A DNA stretch of 11,567 nt, from the NCBI GenBank assembly GCA_023389045.1, contig JAEWEZ010000048.1:1-11567 (forward strand), read 5' to 3'. Positions within the stretch are counted from its first letter, which is position 1; every line of letters starts with the position of its first letter. The notes beneath the pieces are model-generated. The model was not told the origin of the DNA. It did not search any database and saw only the letters and a list, made by a program, of their open reading frames with translations. The position numbers and the translations under genes were made by a program. Positions 1 through 6,152 of the stretch are shown one piece after another. Origin of the DNA: Actinomycetes bacterium (GTDB taxonomy: Bacteria > Actinomycetota > Actinomycetes > Actinomycetales > Dermabacteraceae).

Positions 1-20
1 GGCTGGGGTTGGGCCGGGCT

Positions 21-76
21 TGGGCTGAGGTCTGGGCTTGCTGGAGTCTGGGCTGAGGTCTGGGCTTGCTGGGGCT
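21..76. repeat. 28-bp tandem repeat, G-rich, two units
   Basis: Two adjacent units of 28 bp (21-48 and 49-76) share their first 24 bases exactly and differ only in the last few. The surrounding 1-95 is low-complexity GGGCT/GGTCT-type sequence. All frames here give low-complexity Trp/Gly/Leu-rich or Pro/Gln/Ala/Ser-rich peptides, so it could be the edge of a repetitive coding tail outside the window, but nothing supports a gene here. Confidence 0.75.
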
Positions 77-99
77 TAGGCTGGGCTGAGCCAGGAGCT

Positions 100-176
100 G
101 TGCACAAAAGGGGCCTCCAGCGGCACACGCCGGAGAAAATCTCCAGCTACTGCCGCCACACGCCCCTTTTGCGCGC
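100..176 (+). repeat. 77-bp palindromic intergenic element, copy A
   Basis: This is one of four 77-bp copies (100-176, 259-335, 1420-1496, 3595-3671) that align without gaps in the same orientation. The outer arms are GTGCACAAAAGGGGC and GCCCCTTTTGCGCGC, which pair over 14 of 15 positions allowing one G-T pair. An inner pair GCGGCA/TGCCGC lies at symmetric positions, and the centre carries GGAGA AAA TCTCC. The dyad axis is near element base 39. It resembles REP/MITE-type intergenic repeats and holds no ORF of its own. It could form a long RNA hairpin or a cruciform. Confidence 0.85.
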
Positions 177-258
177 GAGACGGGGACACAGCTTTACCCC
201 TCGCTCGAGCCCTGCCGGGTAACCCTTCCTTTGACTTCGGCCATGCGGCGTACAGGAT

Positions 259-335
259 GCGCACGAAATGGGCCTAGAACAACGCACGCTGAAGAAAATC
301 TCCGCCTCCTGCCACCACAGGCCCCTTTTGTGCGC
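259..335 (+). repeat. 77-bp palindromic intergenic element, copy B
   Basis: This is the second copy, 82 bp after copy A and in the same orientation, with the same 77-bp length. The arms GCGCACGAAATGGGCCT and AGGCCCCTTTTGTGCGC pair at 16 of 17 positions, counting one G-T pair. Relative to copy A the pairs at element positions 2/76 and 5/73 are repaired to full Watson-Crick pairs. The centre AGAAAATCTCC is kept, while the inner stem is largely degraded. It ends 219 bp before the start of the DUF559 gene at 555. Confidence 0.85.
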
Positions 336-360
336 GGGGTGGGGGATACAGCTGCACCCC

Positions 361-440
361 TTGCGGGGGCCTCGCATCCCTCGCGGGGGCCTCGCATCCC
401 TCGCGGGGGCCTCGTATCCCTCGCGGGCCCCTCGCGTCCC
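361..440. repeat. 20-bp tandem repeat, four units
   Basis: Four consecutive 20-bp units (361-380, 381-400, 401-420, 421-440) follow the pattern TCGCGGGGGCCTCGCATCCC. The second differs from the first by one base, the third by one more, and the fourth is the most diverged; a partial fifth unit TCGCG begins at 441. The period is not a multiple of three, so this is probably a non-coding variable-number repeat. Confidence 0.9.
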
Positions 441-554
441 TCGCGACACCCCCTCACTACTCTCCCTCCCCCACCCCTCACTGCGATTCCTCCCCGTGCA
501 CGATCATCCACAGCCCCATCTGTAGCTGACCTGCAGTGATGCACACTCGCAGCC
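441..554. other. Intergenic stretch before the DUF559 gene, no feature recognised
   Basis: This is pyrimidine-rich sequence between the 20-bp repeat array and the ATG at 555. I see no convincing -35/-10 pair and no purine-rich ribosome-binding site ahead of the ATG. An in-frame TGA at 537-539 limits how far the downstream gene could extend upstream. Confidence 0.5.
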
Positions 555-1403
555 ATGGACCCTCGAACACCCATGCGGCGCCAACTCGGCTTATGGCGTC
601 CCACCGACCTCCGCGAAGCCGGGATCTCCCGTACACAGCAGAAACACCTCATCAGCACCGGACGCCTGCACTCGCTCGGCCACCGCTGGTATGCCACCCC
701 GCAGACCCCAGCTGCCATAGCAGCCACCCTTACGCGTGGCCATCGCCCCACCTGCCTCACATCTGCGGTGCTCCACGGAATCTGGGTTCCGCCCACCACA
801 ACCATTCATGAGATCGGTCGACGTGGACCCTCTCGCGAAGCCCCTGGCTGCTGCTCACGCCATCTCCCCTACCTGCGTCAATGGCCTGACGATGAGCCGG
901 TCATCGCTCTACCTCTCGCGCTTCGCCACGCCACCGGATGCCTCGACGCCGAATCCCTGGCCGTGATCCTGGAGTCCGGGCTGAACCGCGGTCTCCTCCG
1001 TCCTATTGAGGTGCAAGAGACTCTTGAGCAGGCATCCGCACGTATGCGCTCAGCGATCGGCACCCTCAGTGCATTCGCGGAATCCGGGAGCGAAACCCGG
1101 GTGCGGCGCTATCTAGAACGCAAAGGAGTCACAGTCAAAGCGCAGGTCAGAATCGACAGCATCGGCAGAGTTGACCTCGTGGTTGGCAACAGCCTGATCA
1201 TCGAATGCGACAGCATGGCGCACCACGGCTCCGTCGAGGGCTATCACCGTGACCGGGAGCGGGATGCGAATGCACTCCAGCTCGGCTACCGCGTGCTCCG
1301 GCTGACGTGGGAGCAGATCTGGCTGCGGTGGGATGAGACCAAGCAGCTCCTCGACCAGCTCACGAGCTCTCGCTTTCACCGTCGTCTCCGGCTTGGAGTG
1401 TGA
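555..1403 (+). CDS. AbiEi-like N-terminal domain with DUF559 (Vsr/PD-(D/E)XK-type) endonuclease domain
   Basis: This 282-residue protein has the two-part layout common in actinobacteria. Residues about 8-50 look like the AbiEi-type winged helix of type IV antitoxins (a tract like LREAGISRTQQKHLISTGRL followed by a WYATP turn). Residues about 179-272 match the DUF559 endonuclease-like fold: a helix starting at Ser179-Glu180, then GRVDLVV with Asp207, then LIIECDS with Glu217 and Asp219, then YHRDRERD and the closing GYRVLRLTWEQI. The acidic Asp207/Glu217/Asp219 arrangement is that of Vsr-like nucleases; activity is inferred. The ATG at 555 is the first start after an in-frame stop, but no Shine-Dalgarno is visible; ATG 573 is an alternative. 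The gene stands alone, between copies B and C of the 77-bp element. A role in defence or repair is possible but nothing adjacent supports either. Confidence 0.85.
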   Translation: MDPRTPMRRQLGLWRPTDLREAGISRTQQKHLISTGRLHSLGHRWYATPQTPAAIAATLTRGHRPTCLTSAVLHGIWVPPTTTIHEIGRRGPSREAPGCCSRHLPYLRQWPDDEPVIALPLALRHATGCLDAESLAVILESGLNRGLLRPIEVQETLEQASARMRSAIGTLSAFAESGSETRVRRYLERKGVTVKAQVRIDSIGRVDLVVGNSLIIECDSMAHHGSVEGYHRDRERDANALQLGYRVLRLTWEQIWLRWDETKQLLDQLTSSRFHRRLRLGV

Positions 1404-1419
1404 GGAGTGGCCAATGGTT

Positions 1420-1496
1420 GTGCACGAAAGGGGCCTACAGCAGCACGAGCTGGAAAAAATCTCCACCTCCAGCCGCTATAGGCCCCTTTCGCGCTC
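1420..1496 (+). repeat. 77-bp palindromic intergenic element, copy C
   Basis: This third copy begins 17 bp after the stop codon of the DUF559 gene, in the convergent region facing dhaL. Its arms read GTGCACGAAAGGGGCCT and AGGCCCCTTTCGCGCTC. The pair at element positions 7/71 is G-C here where copy A has A-T, a compensatory change. Its right half starts the tandem array that follows. Confidence 0.85.
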
Positions 1497-1660
1497 GGGT
1501 CGCGGGGGCAGGGGGCAGCCCCTCACCAGCAGAGGCCCTTTTTGCGCTCGAGTCGCGGCGGCAGGGAGGGGCAGCCCCACACCAGCAGAGACCTCTTTTG
1601 CGCAGGGTCGCGGGGGCAGGGGGCAGCCCCTCACCAGCAGAGACCCCTTTCGTGCACGGG
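1481..1660. repeat. Tandem array of the right half of the 77-bp element, about 53-bp period
   Basis: The right arm of copy C (starting at 1481) recurs at 1534, 1590 and 1642, giving spacings of 53, 56 and 52 bp. Each unit has a GRCCYCTTT-type arm, a TCGCGGGGGCAGGG-type block and a CAGCCCCTCACCAGCAGA-type block. Because the stretches between arms are themselves repeats, this is tandem duplication of one unit, not an array with variable spacers. Together with 1404-1740 it occupies the convergent intergenic region, where I see no gene. Confidence 0.8.
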
Positions 1661-1683
1661 CCACGGGGGCACCCGCAGAAGGC

Positions 1684-1725
1684 GCGGCCGCCCCTGCCCC
1701 GCGGCCGCCCCTGCCCCGCGGCCGC
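1684..1725. repeat. 17-bp repeat with three NotI-type palindromes
   Basis: GCGGCCGC occurs at 1684-1691, 1701-1708 and 1718-1725, separated by CCCTGCCCC, giving an exact 17-bp period. It lies just beyond the dhaL stop codon at 1741. It could form strong GC-only hairpins and so affect 3' ends, but there is no T tract to make it a standard intrinsic terminator. Confidence 0.7.
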
Positions 1726-1740
1726 ACCACCGCGCCGAGG

Positions 1741-2409
1741 TCAGGCCTCGCGCACCCAGTCCAGGTCTACGTTCTCCTCACCGGCGGCGGCAGCCGCCAA
1801 ACATGCCACGACCAGCGCCATGGCAGCAGCACCCGGGTCCATCACGCCCTTGGACACCTCGCCCACGTAGCTCGCGCGGCCACGCCGGGCCACCACCTCG
1901 CGGGTGCCGAGTGCGGCCTCGCGAGCCGCTTCTGCCGCGCGCCGCAGCACGTCCACACCGTCAGCTGCTCCCTCGGCGTCACCGCGCAGCACCTCCACGG
2001 CCGGATCGCAGGCGTCAATCATGGTCTTGTCGCCCACCTTTGCCTCGCCGTAGCGCTGCACGGTGGCCTGCCCGGCCGCGAGGCCCGCAGCCAGATCAGA
2101 TACCGTCGGCTGCTCAGCGCATTTGGCCAGGTCACGGTAGAACATGCCGAAGAGCGGTCCAGACGTACCTCCCACACCAAGCCAGGCGAGCGACATGCAG
2201 CGCAGCCAGTCCTGCCAGGCCTGCGGATCCTCCTCGCGCAGGTTCTCGTCGAGGTTGCGCATCGCCAGGCGCACATTGGTGCCGAAGTCGCCGTCGCCGG
2301 CCCGTCGGTCCAGATCACCTAGGGGATCGGCGGCATCGCCGAGCACCTTGCGCAGCAGAGTCACCGTCCGGCGGCCGAAGTCTTCGCCCAGAGTGCTGTT
2401 CTCGGTCAT
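1741..2409 (-). CDS. dhaL: Dihydroxyacetone kinase, ADP-binding subunit DhaL
   Basis: This 222-residue protein is the nucleotide-binding subunit of PTS-type dihydroxyacetone kinase. In that system DhaL keeps a bound ADP/ATP that is recharged by DhaM and passes the phosphoryl group to substrate held on DhaK, in the cytoplasm. The magnesium-binding motif LDRRAGDGDFGTN places Asp34, Asp39 and Asp41 as in the family; GGTSGPLFG and GDKTMIDA follow, and the C-terminal DPGA segment is present. The length is normal. The ATG at 2409 is chosen over upstream in-frame starts because AAGGAG (2416-2421 on this strand) lies 6 bp before it; that site overlaps the dhaK stop codon, so the genes are translationally linked. 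No dhaM follows: beyond the stop lie only repeats and a convergent gene. Confidence 0.95.
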   Translation of the reverse strand: MTENSTLGEDFGRRTVTLLRKVLGDAADPLGDLDRRAGDGDFGTNVRLAMRNLDENLREEDPQAWQDWLRCMSLAWLGVGGTSGPLFGMFYRDLAKCAEQPTVSDLAAGLAAGQATVQRYGEAKVGDKTMIDACDPAVEVLRGDAEGAADGVDVLRRAAEAAREAALGTREVVARRGRASYVGEVSKGVMDPGAAAMALVVACLAAAAAGEENVDLDWVREA

Positions 2410-2420
2410 CACGATCTCCT

Positions 2421-3419
2421 TCACCAGTTCAGGGCGGGGGTACGCACGGGCGCATCCCACAGTTCGCAGGTTTCGTCGTCCAGGGGCATCAGGGTGATGG
2501 AGAACCCGAGCATGTCCAGGCTGGTCACATAGGAGCCGACGAGGGAACGCACCACGTGGATACCGTGGTCGGCCAGGCGGTGATGCATGGCGCGAGCGGC
2601 CACCTGCAGTTCCATCGGGTATGCCGAGCCGAGGCCGTTGACGATCGCGAGAACGTCTTCGCCGCGACGCAGCTCCAGGTGATTCAGGAGGGGGTCCACC
2701 AGCATTTCGGTAAGGCCATCAGCGTCGGTGTAGGGCACACGGTCGATGCCGCGTTCGCCGTGGATACCGACGCCCAGTTCGACGGCGTCATCGGGCAGCT
2801 CGAACTGCGGCTCCGTGTCCCCGGGGTGCGTGCCGGCCGACAGCGCAAGGCTCATGGAGCGGGCGCGGGAGGCTACTCGGCGACCGATACGGGCCACCTG
2901 GTCGAGGTCCTGGCCTTTTTCGGCGGCGGCGCCGCAGATTTTCTCGACGATCACAGTGGCGGCGGTGCCGCGTCGGCCGGGGCCGTCATGGTCGTCGCGG
3001 TCGGTGGCGATGTCGTCGTCCACGAGCACCATTTCAGTCTCGACCTGGTGGTCTCCACTGATCTCCCCGGCGATGCGGAAGTTCAGCACATCGCCGGTGT
3101 AGTTCTTCACGATCTGCAGCACTCCGAGGCCGTGGTCTGCGGCTTTTGTGGCTTCGAGGACCTGCAGCGCGGTGGGGCTTGCGAAGACGGAACCGGCTAC
3201 GGCCACATCGAGCATGCCGGTTCCGACGAAACCGGCGTGGAGCGGTTCATGGCCGGAGCCGCCGCCGGAGACGAGGCCTACTTTGTCGCGGGCGCGGACG
3301 CGACGGGTGATGTACCGGTGTTTCGGGTTCCAGTCGAGCAGTCGTGGGTGGGAGAGAACGAGGCCTTCGAGGGCTTCGGGGACGAGGTCGTCGGGATCGT
3401 TGACGATGGACCGTCGCAT
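2421..3419 (-). CDS. dhaK: Dihydroxyacetone kinase, substrate-binding subunit DhaK
   Basis: This 332-residue protein is the subunit that binds dihydroxyacetone covalently for phosphorylation to DHAP. Key parts are visible: VSGGGSGHEP with His57, VKNYTGD with Asp110, and GVGIHGERG with His220, the histidine that forms the hemiaminal with the substrate in this family. The length and motif order match DhaK. The start is taken at ATG 3419, which has AAGGAG five bases upstream; a GTG at 3425 is in frame but abuts that site. It is the first gene of a dhaK-dhaL pair with 11 bp between them. A fused single-chain kinase is excluded because DhaL is a separate frame with its own start. Confidence 0.96.
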   Translation of the reverse strand: MRRSIVNDPDDLVPEALEGLVLSHPRLLDWNPKHRYITRRVRARDKVGLVSGGGSGHEPLHAGFVGTGMLDVAVAGSVFASPTALQVLEATKAADHGLGVLQIVKNYTGDVLNFRIAGEISGDHQVETEMVLVDDDIATDRDDHDGPGRRGTAATVIVEKICGAAAEKGQDLDQVARIGRRVASRARSMSLALSAGTHPGDTEPQFELPDDAVELGVGIHGERGIDRVPYTDADGLTEMLVDPLLNHLELRRGEDVLAIVNGLGSAYPMELQVAARAMHHRLADHGIHVVRSLVGSYVTSLDMLGFSITLMPLDDETCELWDAPVRTPALNW

Positions 3420-3424
3420 CGGCA

Positions 3425-3430
3425 CTCCTT
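3425..3430 (-). promoter_or_regulatory. Ribosome-binding site of dhaK that decides the start
   Basis: On the minus strand the order is AAGGAG, TGCCG, ATG. The 5-bp spacing fits ATG 3419; the in-frame GTG at 3425 overlaps the AAGGAG itself and so is unlikely to be the start. Confidence 0.75.
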
Positions 3431-3470
3431 TGGATCGGGTGCCCTGACCCTACGCCGGTTACCTGCGGGC

Positions 3471-3500
3471 AACATAGAGATTGACCAGACGTCTCCACAA
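3471..3500 (-). promoter_or_regulatory. Candidate sigma-70-type promoter of dhaKL
   Basis: On the minus strand TTGTGG (3495-3500) and TATGTT (3471-3476) are separated by 18 bp, which would put the transcript start roughly 45 bp before the dhaK ATG. Both hexamers are only partial matches to consensus, so this is a candidate. One CAGACGTC site lies in the spacer and a second just upstream. Confidence 0.35.
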
Positions 3501-3519
3501 ACTCTCTGCAGACGTCCCC
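3486..3519. promoter_or_regulatory. Paired CAGACGTC direct repeats, candidate operator
   Basis: CAGACGTCTCC at 3486-3496 and CAGACGTCCCC at 3509-3519 are direct repeats 23 bp apart, about two helical turns, each holding the GACGTC palindrome. Their position across the candidate dhaK promoter suggests a regulator binding two sites on one DNA face. No regulator gene is present nearby. Confidence 0.3.
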
Positions 3520-3594
3520 CTCTCCCTGTGCGGTCCCGGTCCAGTGCACCCTGCACCCCAGCGCAGCCCGGCCTCGGCACTCCCCTGGCAACCC

Positions 3595-3671
3595 CTGCAC
3601 AAAAGGGGCCTCTCGCGGCACGTGCTGAAGAAAATCTCCAGCTCTTGCCACCTGAAGCCCCTTTCGTGCAC
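3595..3671 (+). repeat. 77-bp palindromic intergenic element, copy D
   Basis: This fourth full-length copy lies between the dhaK start and the thiD stop. It keeps the 77-bp length and orientation, the arms CTGCACAAAAGGGGC and GCCCCTTTCGTGCAC, the central AGAAAATCTCC and most of the inner GCGGCA stem. The 2/76 and 5/73 pairs are T-A and A-T here. It sits downstream of thiD and could end or stabilise that transcript, but no T tract follows. Confidence 0.85.
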
Positions 3672-3693
3672 CACCCCGGACCGCAGCACATGC

Positions 3694-3743
3694 ACAATCA
3701 CTGACAGCGCCACCACCCACAATCACTGACAGCGCCACCACCC
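3694..3743. repeat. Perfect 25-bp tandem duplication
   Basis: Positions 3694-3718 and 3719-3743 are identical 25-bp units that begin ACAATCACTGACAGCG. They lie 17 bp past the thiD stop codon. The lack of any difference suggests a recent duplication. Nothing else in 3420-3759 looks like a gene. Confidence 0.9.
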
Positions 3744-3759
3744 CCACCAGAGCCCCCCC

Positions 3760-4623
3760 TCAGGAACGGGCCGCCTCCCACAGTGCCGCGAAGTGCGAGA
3801 CAGGCCCGTGCCCGCCGCCCACCTGCAGTTCTCCCCCGTCCTGAACAGCCCTGCTCAGCCATGCTTTCGCCTCCGTCAGCGCCTGCCCCCAGTCCCCGCG
3901 GCGAGCGCGCAGGGTGGCGAGCGCCGCCGAGAGCGAGCAACCGGTGCCGTGGGTCGTGGTCACGTCCAGCCGCGGCGAGGTTGCCTCCGCCTGGGGCCCG
4001 TCGGCCCCCACCAGCACATCCTTGACCACCTGCTCGGTGAGGTGCCCGCCCTTGGCGAGCACGAGCACGCCGGTGCGTTCGGCCAGGCGCTGCGCCTGCT
4101 CGATCAGCTGGTTCTGGCTGGTAGCGGGTTCCTCCTGCAGGAGCACCGCCAGCTCAGGAACGTTCGGGGTGATGAGATCGACCACCGGAAGGAGGTCGCG
4201 AACAGCCTGCTCAGCCTCGGTCTGTAGGAGCCGGTCCCCGCTGGTCGCCACCATCACCGGGTCCATGACCACCACGGGCGGGCGGTTCTCTTCCAGCCAG
4301 GCTTGAACCGTCTGGATGATCTCGGTGTTGAACAGCATGCCGGTTTTGACGGCGTCGACGGTGATGTCGTCGCTGATTGCCTGGAGCTGGTCTCGAAGGA
4401 AGCTCACCGGCGGCACGTGCACCGAGACAACACCTCGGGTGTTCTGCGCGGTGAGTGCTGAGACCGCAGCCATGCCGTAGCCGCCGCAGGCTGCGATGGA
4501 TTTGAGGTCGGCGTGGATGCCAGCCCCACCCGAGGGGTCGGTGCCCGCGATCGACAGCACCCGCGGCACACTCCCCGGGACGCCCATGTCGCGGTGCAGG
4601 GTGGTGAGGGCGTCAGCGTTCAT
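3760..4623 (-). CDS. thiD: Hydroxymethylpyrimidine/phosphomethylpyrimidine kinase
   Basis: This 287-residue ribokinase-fold enzyme phosphorylates 4-amino-5-hydroxymethyl-2-methylpyrimidine to the mono- and then diphosphate, the pyrimidine substrate of ThiE. Motifs in order: SIAGTDPSGGAG (24-35), ALTAQNTRGV, VKTGML (92-97), DPVM (121-124), TPNVPE (152-157), KGGH (191-194) and THGTGC with Cys229 at the phosphate-binding turn. The C-terminus is complete. The ATG at 4623 overlaps the thiE stop as ATGA, so translation is coupled to thiE; about 20 residues before the first motif form a short N-terminal extension. It is the last gene of thiMED. Frames reading further upstream in this phase cross thiE and are not coding. 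Confidence 0.95.
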   Translation of the reverse strand: MNADALTTLHRDMGVPGSVPRVLSIAGTDPSGGAGIHADLKSIAACGGYGMAAVSALTAQNTRGVVSVHVPPVSFLRDQLQAISDDITVDAVKTGMLFNTEIIQTVQAWLEENRPPVVVMDPVMVATSGDRLLQTEAEQAVRDLLPVVDLITPNVPELAVLLQEEPATSQNQLIEQAQRLAERTGVLVLAKGGHLTEQVVKDVLVGADGPQAEATSPRLDVTTTHGTGCSLSAALATLRARRGDWGQALTEAKAWLSRAVQDGGELQVGGGHGPVSHFAALWEAARS

Positions 4624-5309
4624 CGGGCGCCCTCCCAGGCGGTTACGAGAGCGCGGGTTGCCGCCTCCGGGTCCTCCGCGCAGCAGATATAGGAGACCAC
4701 GGCGCCACCCTGCAAACCGCCGGCACGCAGGAGAGGCATGTCCTCCGGGGTGACGCCGCCGATGGCAACCGCGGGCAGCGGGCAGGCTGCGGCGAGACGG
4801 GCCACGGCCTCGTGCCCCAGGCCGTCGGGGGCGTCGAGCTTGGTGCGGGTGCTGTGCAGCGGGCCGATCCCGACGCAGTCCACACGCGCCGGGGATGCGA
4901 CCGCAGCGGCAAGTTGTTCCGGGGTGGAGGCGGAGAGGCCGATGATCGCGTCGGGCCCGAGGAGCGCCCGCGCGTCCTCCACACTGATATCGCTCTGCCC
5001 CACATGCACACCGGCGCAGGGCAGCCCGCGGGCGCGCACCGCAAGAGCCACATCCACTCGGTCGTTGATCAGCAGCGGCACGTGGGCGGGAAGCACGCGC
5101 GCGACCTCGCAGGCCAGATCGACGAAGGCTCCACCGGGGGCGTCTTTGGCTCGCAGCTGCACGCAGGTGGCGCCGCCGGCGACCGAGGCTGCGACGATGC
5201 TCGGCAGGTCGGCCCCGATGCGATTGCAGGTGTCGGCATCGGCGACGAGGTAGACGCTGAGGTCCAGCTTCGCCTGGCCGGTGGAGACTGGAGCAGCGTG
5301 GGTGCTCAT
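4620..5309 (-). CDS. thiE: Thiamine-phosphate synthase
   Basis: This 229-residue TIM-barrel enzyme condenses hydroxymethylpyrimidine diphosphate with thiazole phosphate to thiamine monophosphate and pyrophosphate. Visible motifs are TCVQLRAKD (48-56) with Gln51, Arg53 and Lys55; LLINDRVDVAL (79-89) with Asn82-Asp83; GVHVGQSD (100-107); GIGPLHSTRTK (147-157), where the family usually has GPVFPTxTK; and VAIGGV (181-186). The length is typical. Start and stop both overlap neighbours by ATGA (thiM upstream, thiD downstream). Only a weak AAGGCG-type ribosome site precedes the start, which fits translational coupling to thiM. The barrel end reads VVSYICC, less usual than the family's VVSAI. Confidence 0.95.
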   Translation of the reverse strand: MSTHAAPVSTGQAKLDLSVYLVADADTCNRIGADLPSIVAASVAGGATCVQLRAKDAPGGAFVDLACEVARVLPAHVPLLINDRVDVALAVRARGLPCAGVHVGQSDISVEDARALLGPDAIIGLSASTPEQLAAAVASPARVDCVGIGPLHSTRTKLDAPDGLGHEAVARLAAACPLPAVAIGGVTPEDMPLLRAGGLQGGAVVSYICCAEDPEAATRALVTAWEGAR

Positions 5310-6148
5310 GCCAGTTTCGCCTTGGCGGTGATGTCGTCGGAGGTGATGGTGAACAGGGCATCCAGCAGTTCCACACCGAAGCTGCCGGGGCCACGGGAGG
5401 CGGCCGCCGCCTGCTCGCCGGCAATGCCGTACACCACCGTGGCGGCCACGGCACCGATCAGCGGCGTGGGGGCAACGGCCGCGTACGCCGCGGTGAGTGC
5501 GCCGAGGGCGCAGCCACCGCCGGTGATTGAGGCGAGCATGGGGTGTCCGTTGGAGACGCGCACGGTGGTGGTGCCGTCGGTGATGAGGTCGACGGGGCCG
5601 GAGACGGCCACCGCGCCACCGGTACGTTGCGCCAGGTCACGGGCAGCATCGGCAGCATCTTCGGGGGTGTGGACGGAGTCCACGCCGCGGCCGCCCTCAC
5701 CCACGCCGGCGAGCGCCACGATCTCGGAGGCGTTGCCGCGGATGACGGTGGGGCGGGCGTTGAGGAGGTCAGCGGCAAGCTCGGTACGGATGGGGAGAGC
5801 GCCCACGGCCACCGGGTCGAGCACCCAGGCGGGGGTGGACTCGGCGGTGAGATCAATCGCGCGGATGCCGTCCACCTGCGCGGGGTGGAGGGTGCCCAGA
5901 TTGATCAGGATTCCACTCGCGACCTGTGTAAAAATCTCAGATTCGCCTGCGGTTTCCACCATTGCGGGGGTGGCACCGGCGGCGAGCAGCACATTCGCCA
6001 CGAGGTTCACGGTGACGTTGTTCGTGAGGCACTGGATCAGCGGCTGCTGATCGCGCACCGCCTGAGCCTGAGCGACGATCGTGGGGACGTCCACCGTGGA
6101 AGCGACGGCGGTGGTGTGGGCGGTGGGCTCAAGGCGTGCGTCGTTCAT
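5306..6148 (-). CDS. thiM: Hydroxyethylthiazole kinase
   Basis: This 280-residue salvage kinase converts 4-methyl-5-(2-hydroxyethyl)thiazole to its phosphate for ThiE. Motifs: CLTNNVTVNLVAN (40-52), AGATPAM (57-63), LINLGTL (81-87), DPVAVG (111-116), IRGNASEI (136-143), SGPVDLITDG (183-192) and ITGGGCALGAL (208-218) with Cys213 in the anion-hole loop. The length is normal; the first roughly 25 residues are an Ala/Thr-rich extension. The ATG at 6148 lies 5 bp after GGGAG, which is also the 3' end of the TPP riboswitch. It is the first gene of thiM-thiE-thiD. No de novo genes (thiC, thiG, thiS) are in the window, so this is a salvage cluster. Confidence 0.95.
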   Translation of the reverse strand: MNDARLEPTAHTTAVASTVDVPTIVAQAQAVRDQQPLIQCLTNNVTVNLVANVLLAAGATPAMVETAGESEIFTQVASGILINLGTLHPAQVDGIRAIDLTAESTPAWVLDPVAVGALPIRTELAADLLNARPTVIRGNASEIVALAGVGEGGRGVDSVHTPEDAADAARDLAQRTGGAVAVSGPVDLITDGTTTVRVSNGHPMLASITGGGCALGALTAAYAAVAPTPLIGAVAATVVYGIAGEQAAAASRGPGSFGVELLDALFTITSDDITAKAKLA

Positions 6149-6152
6149 ACGC

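Noticed and set aside
100..176. Palindromic copies as ordinary intrinsic terminators
   Set aside because: They have a strong dyad but no T tract after the stem in either direction, and two copies lie in tandem upstream of a gene instead of after one.
194..805. 203-codon minus-strand frame crossing the repeats at the left edge
   Set aside because: It runs through the 20-bp tandem repeat and palindromic copy B and overlaps the supported DUF559 gene; its peptide is repeat-derived.
1481..1660. Possible CRISPR array
   Set aside because: The stretches between the recurring arms are themselves near-identical, repeat lengths vary, and no cas gene is present; it is a tandem duplication.
1542..3704. 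720-codon open frame on the plus strand opposite dhaK and dhaL
   Set aside because: It is antisense to two genes with clear catalytic motifs; its peptide is Arg/Pro/Ala-rich with no recognisable domain, a common artefact of GC-rich coding DNA.
4812..6050. 412-codon plus-strand frame opposite thiE and thiM
   Set aside because: It is a mirror of well-supported thi genes and has no ribosome site or protein-like composition.
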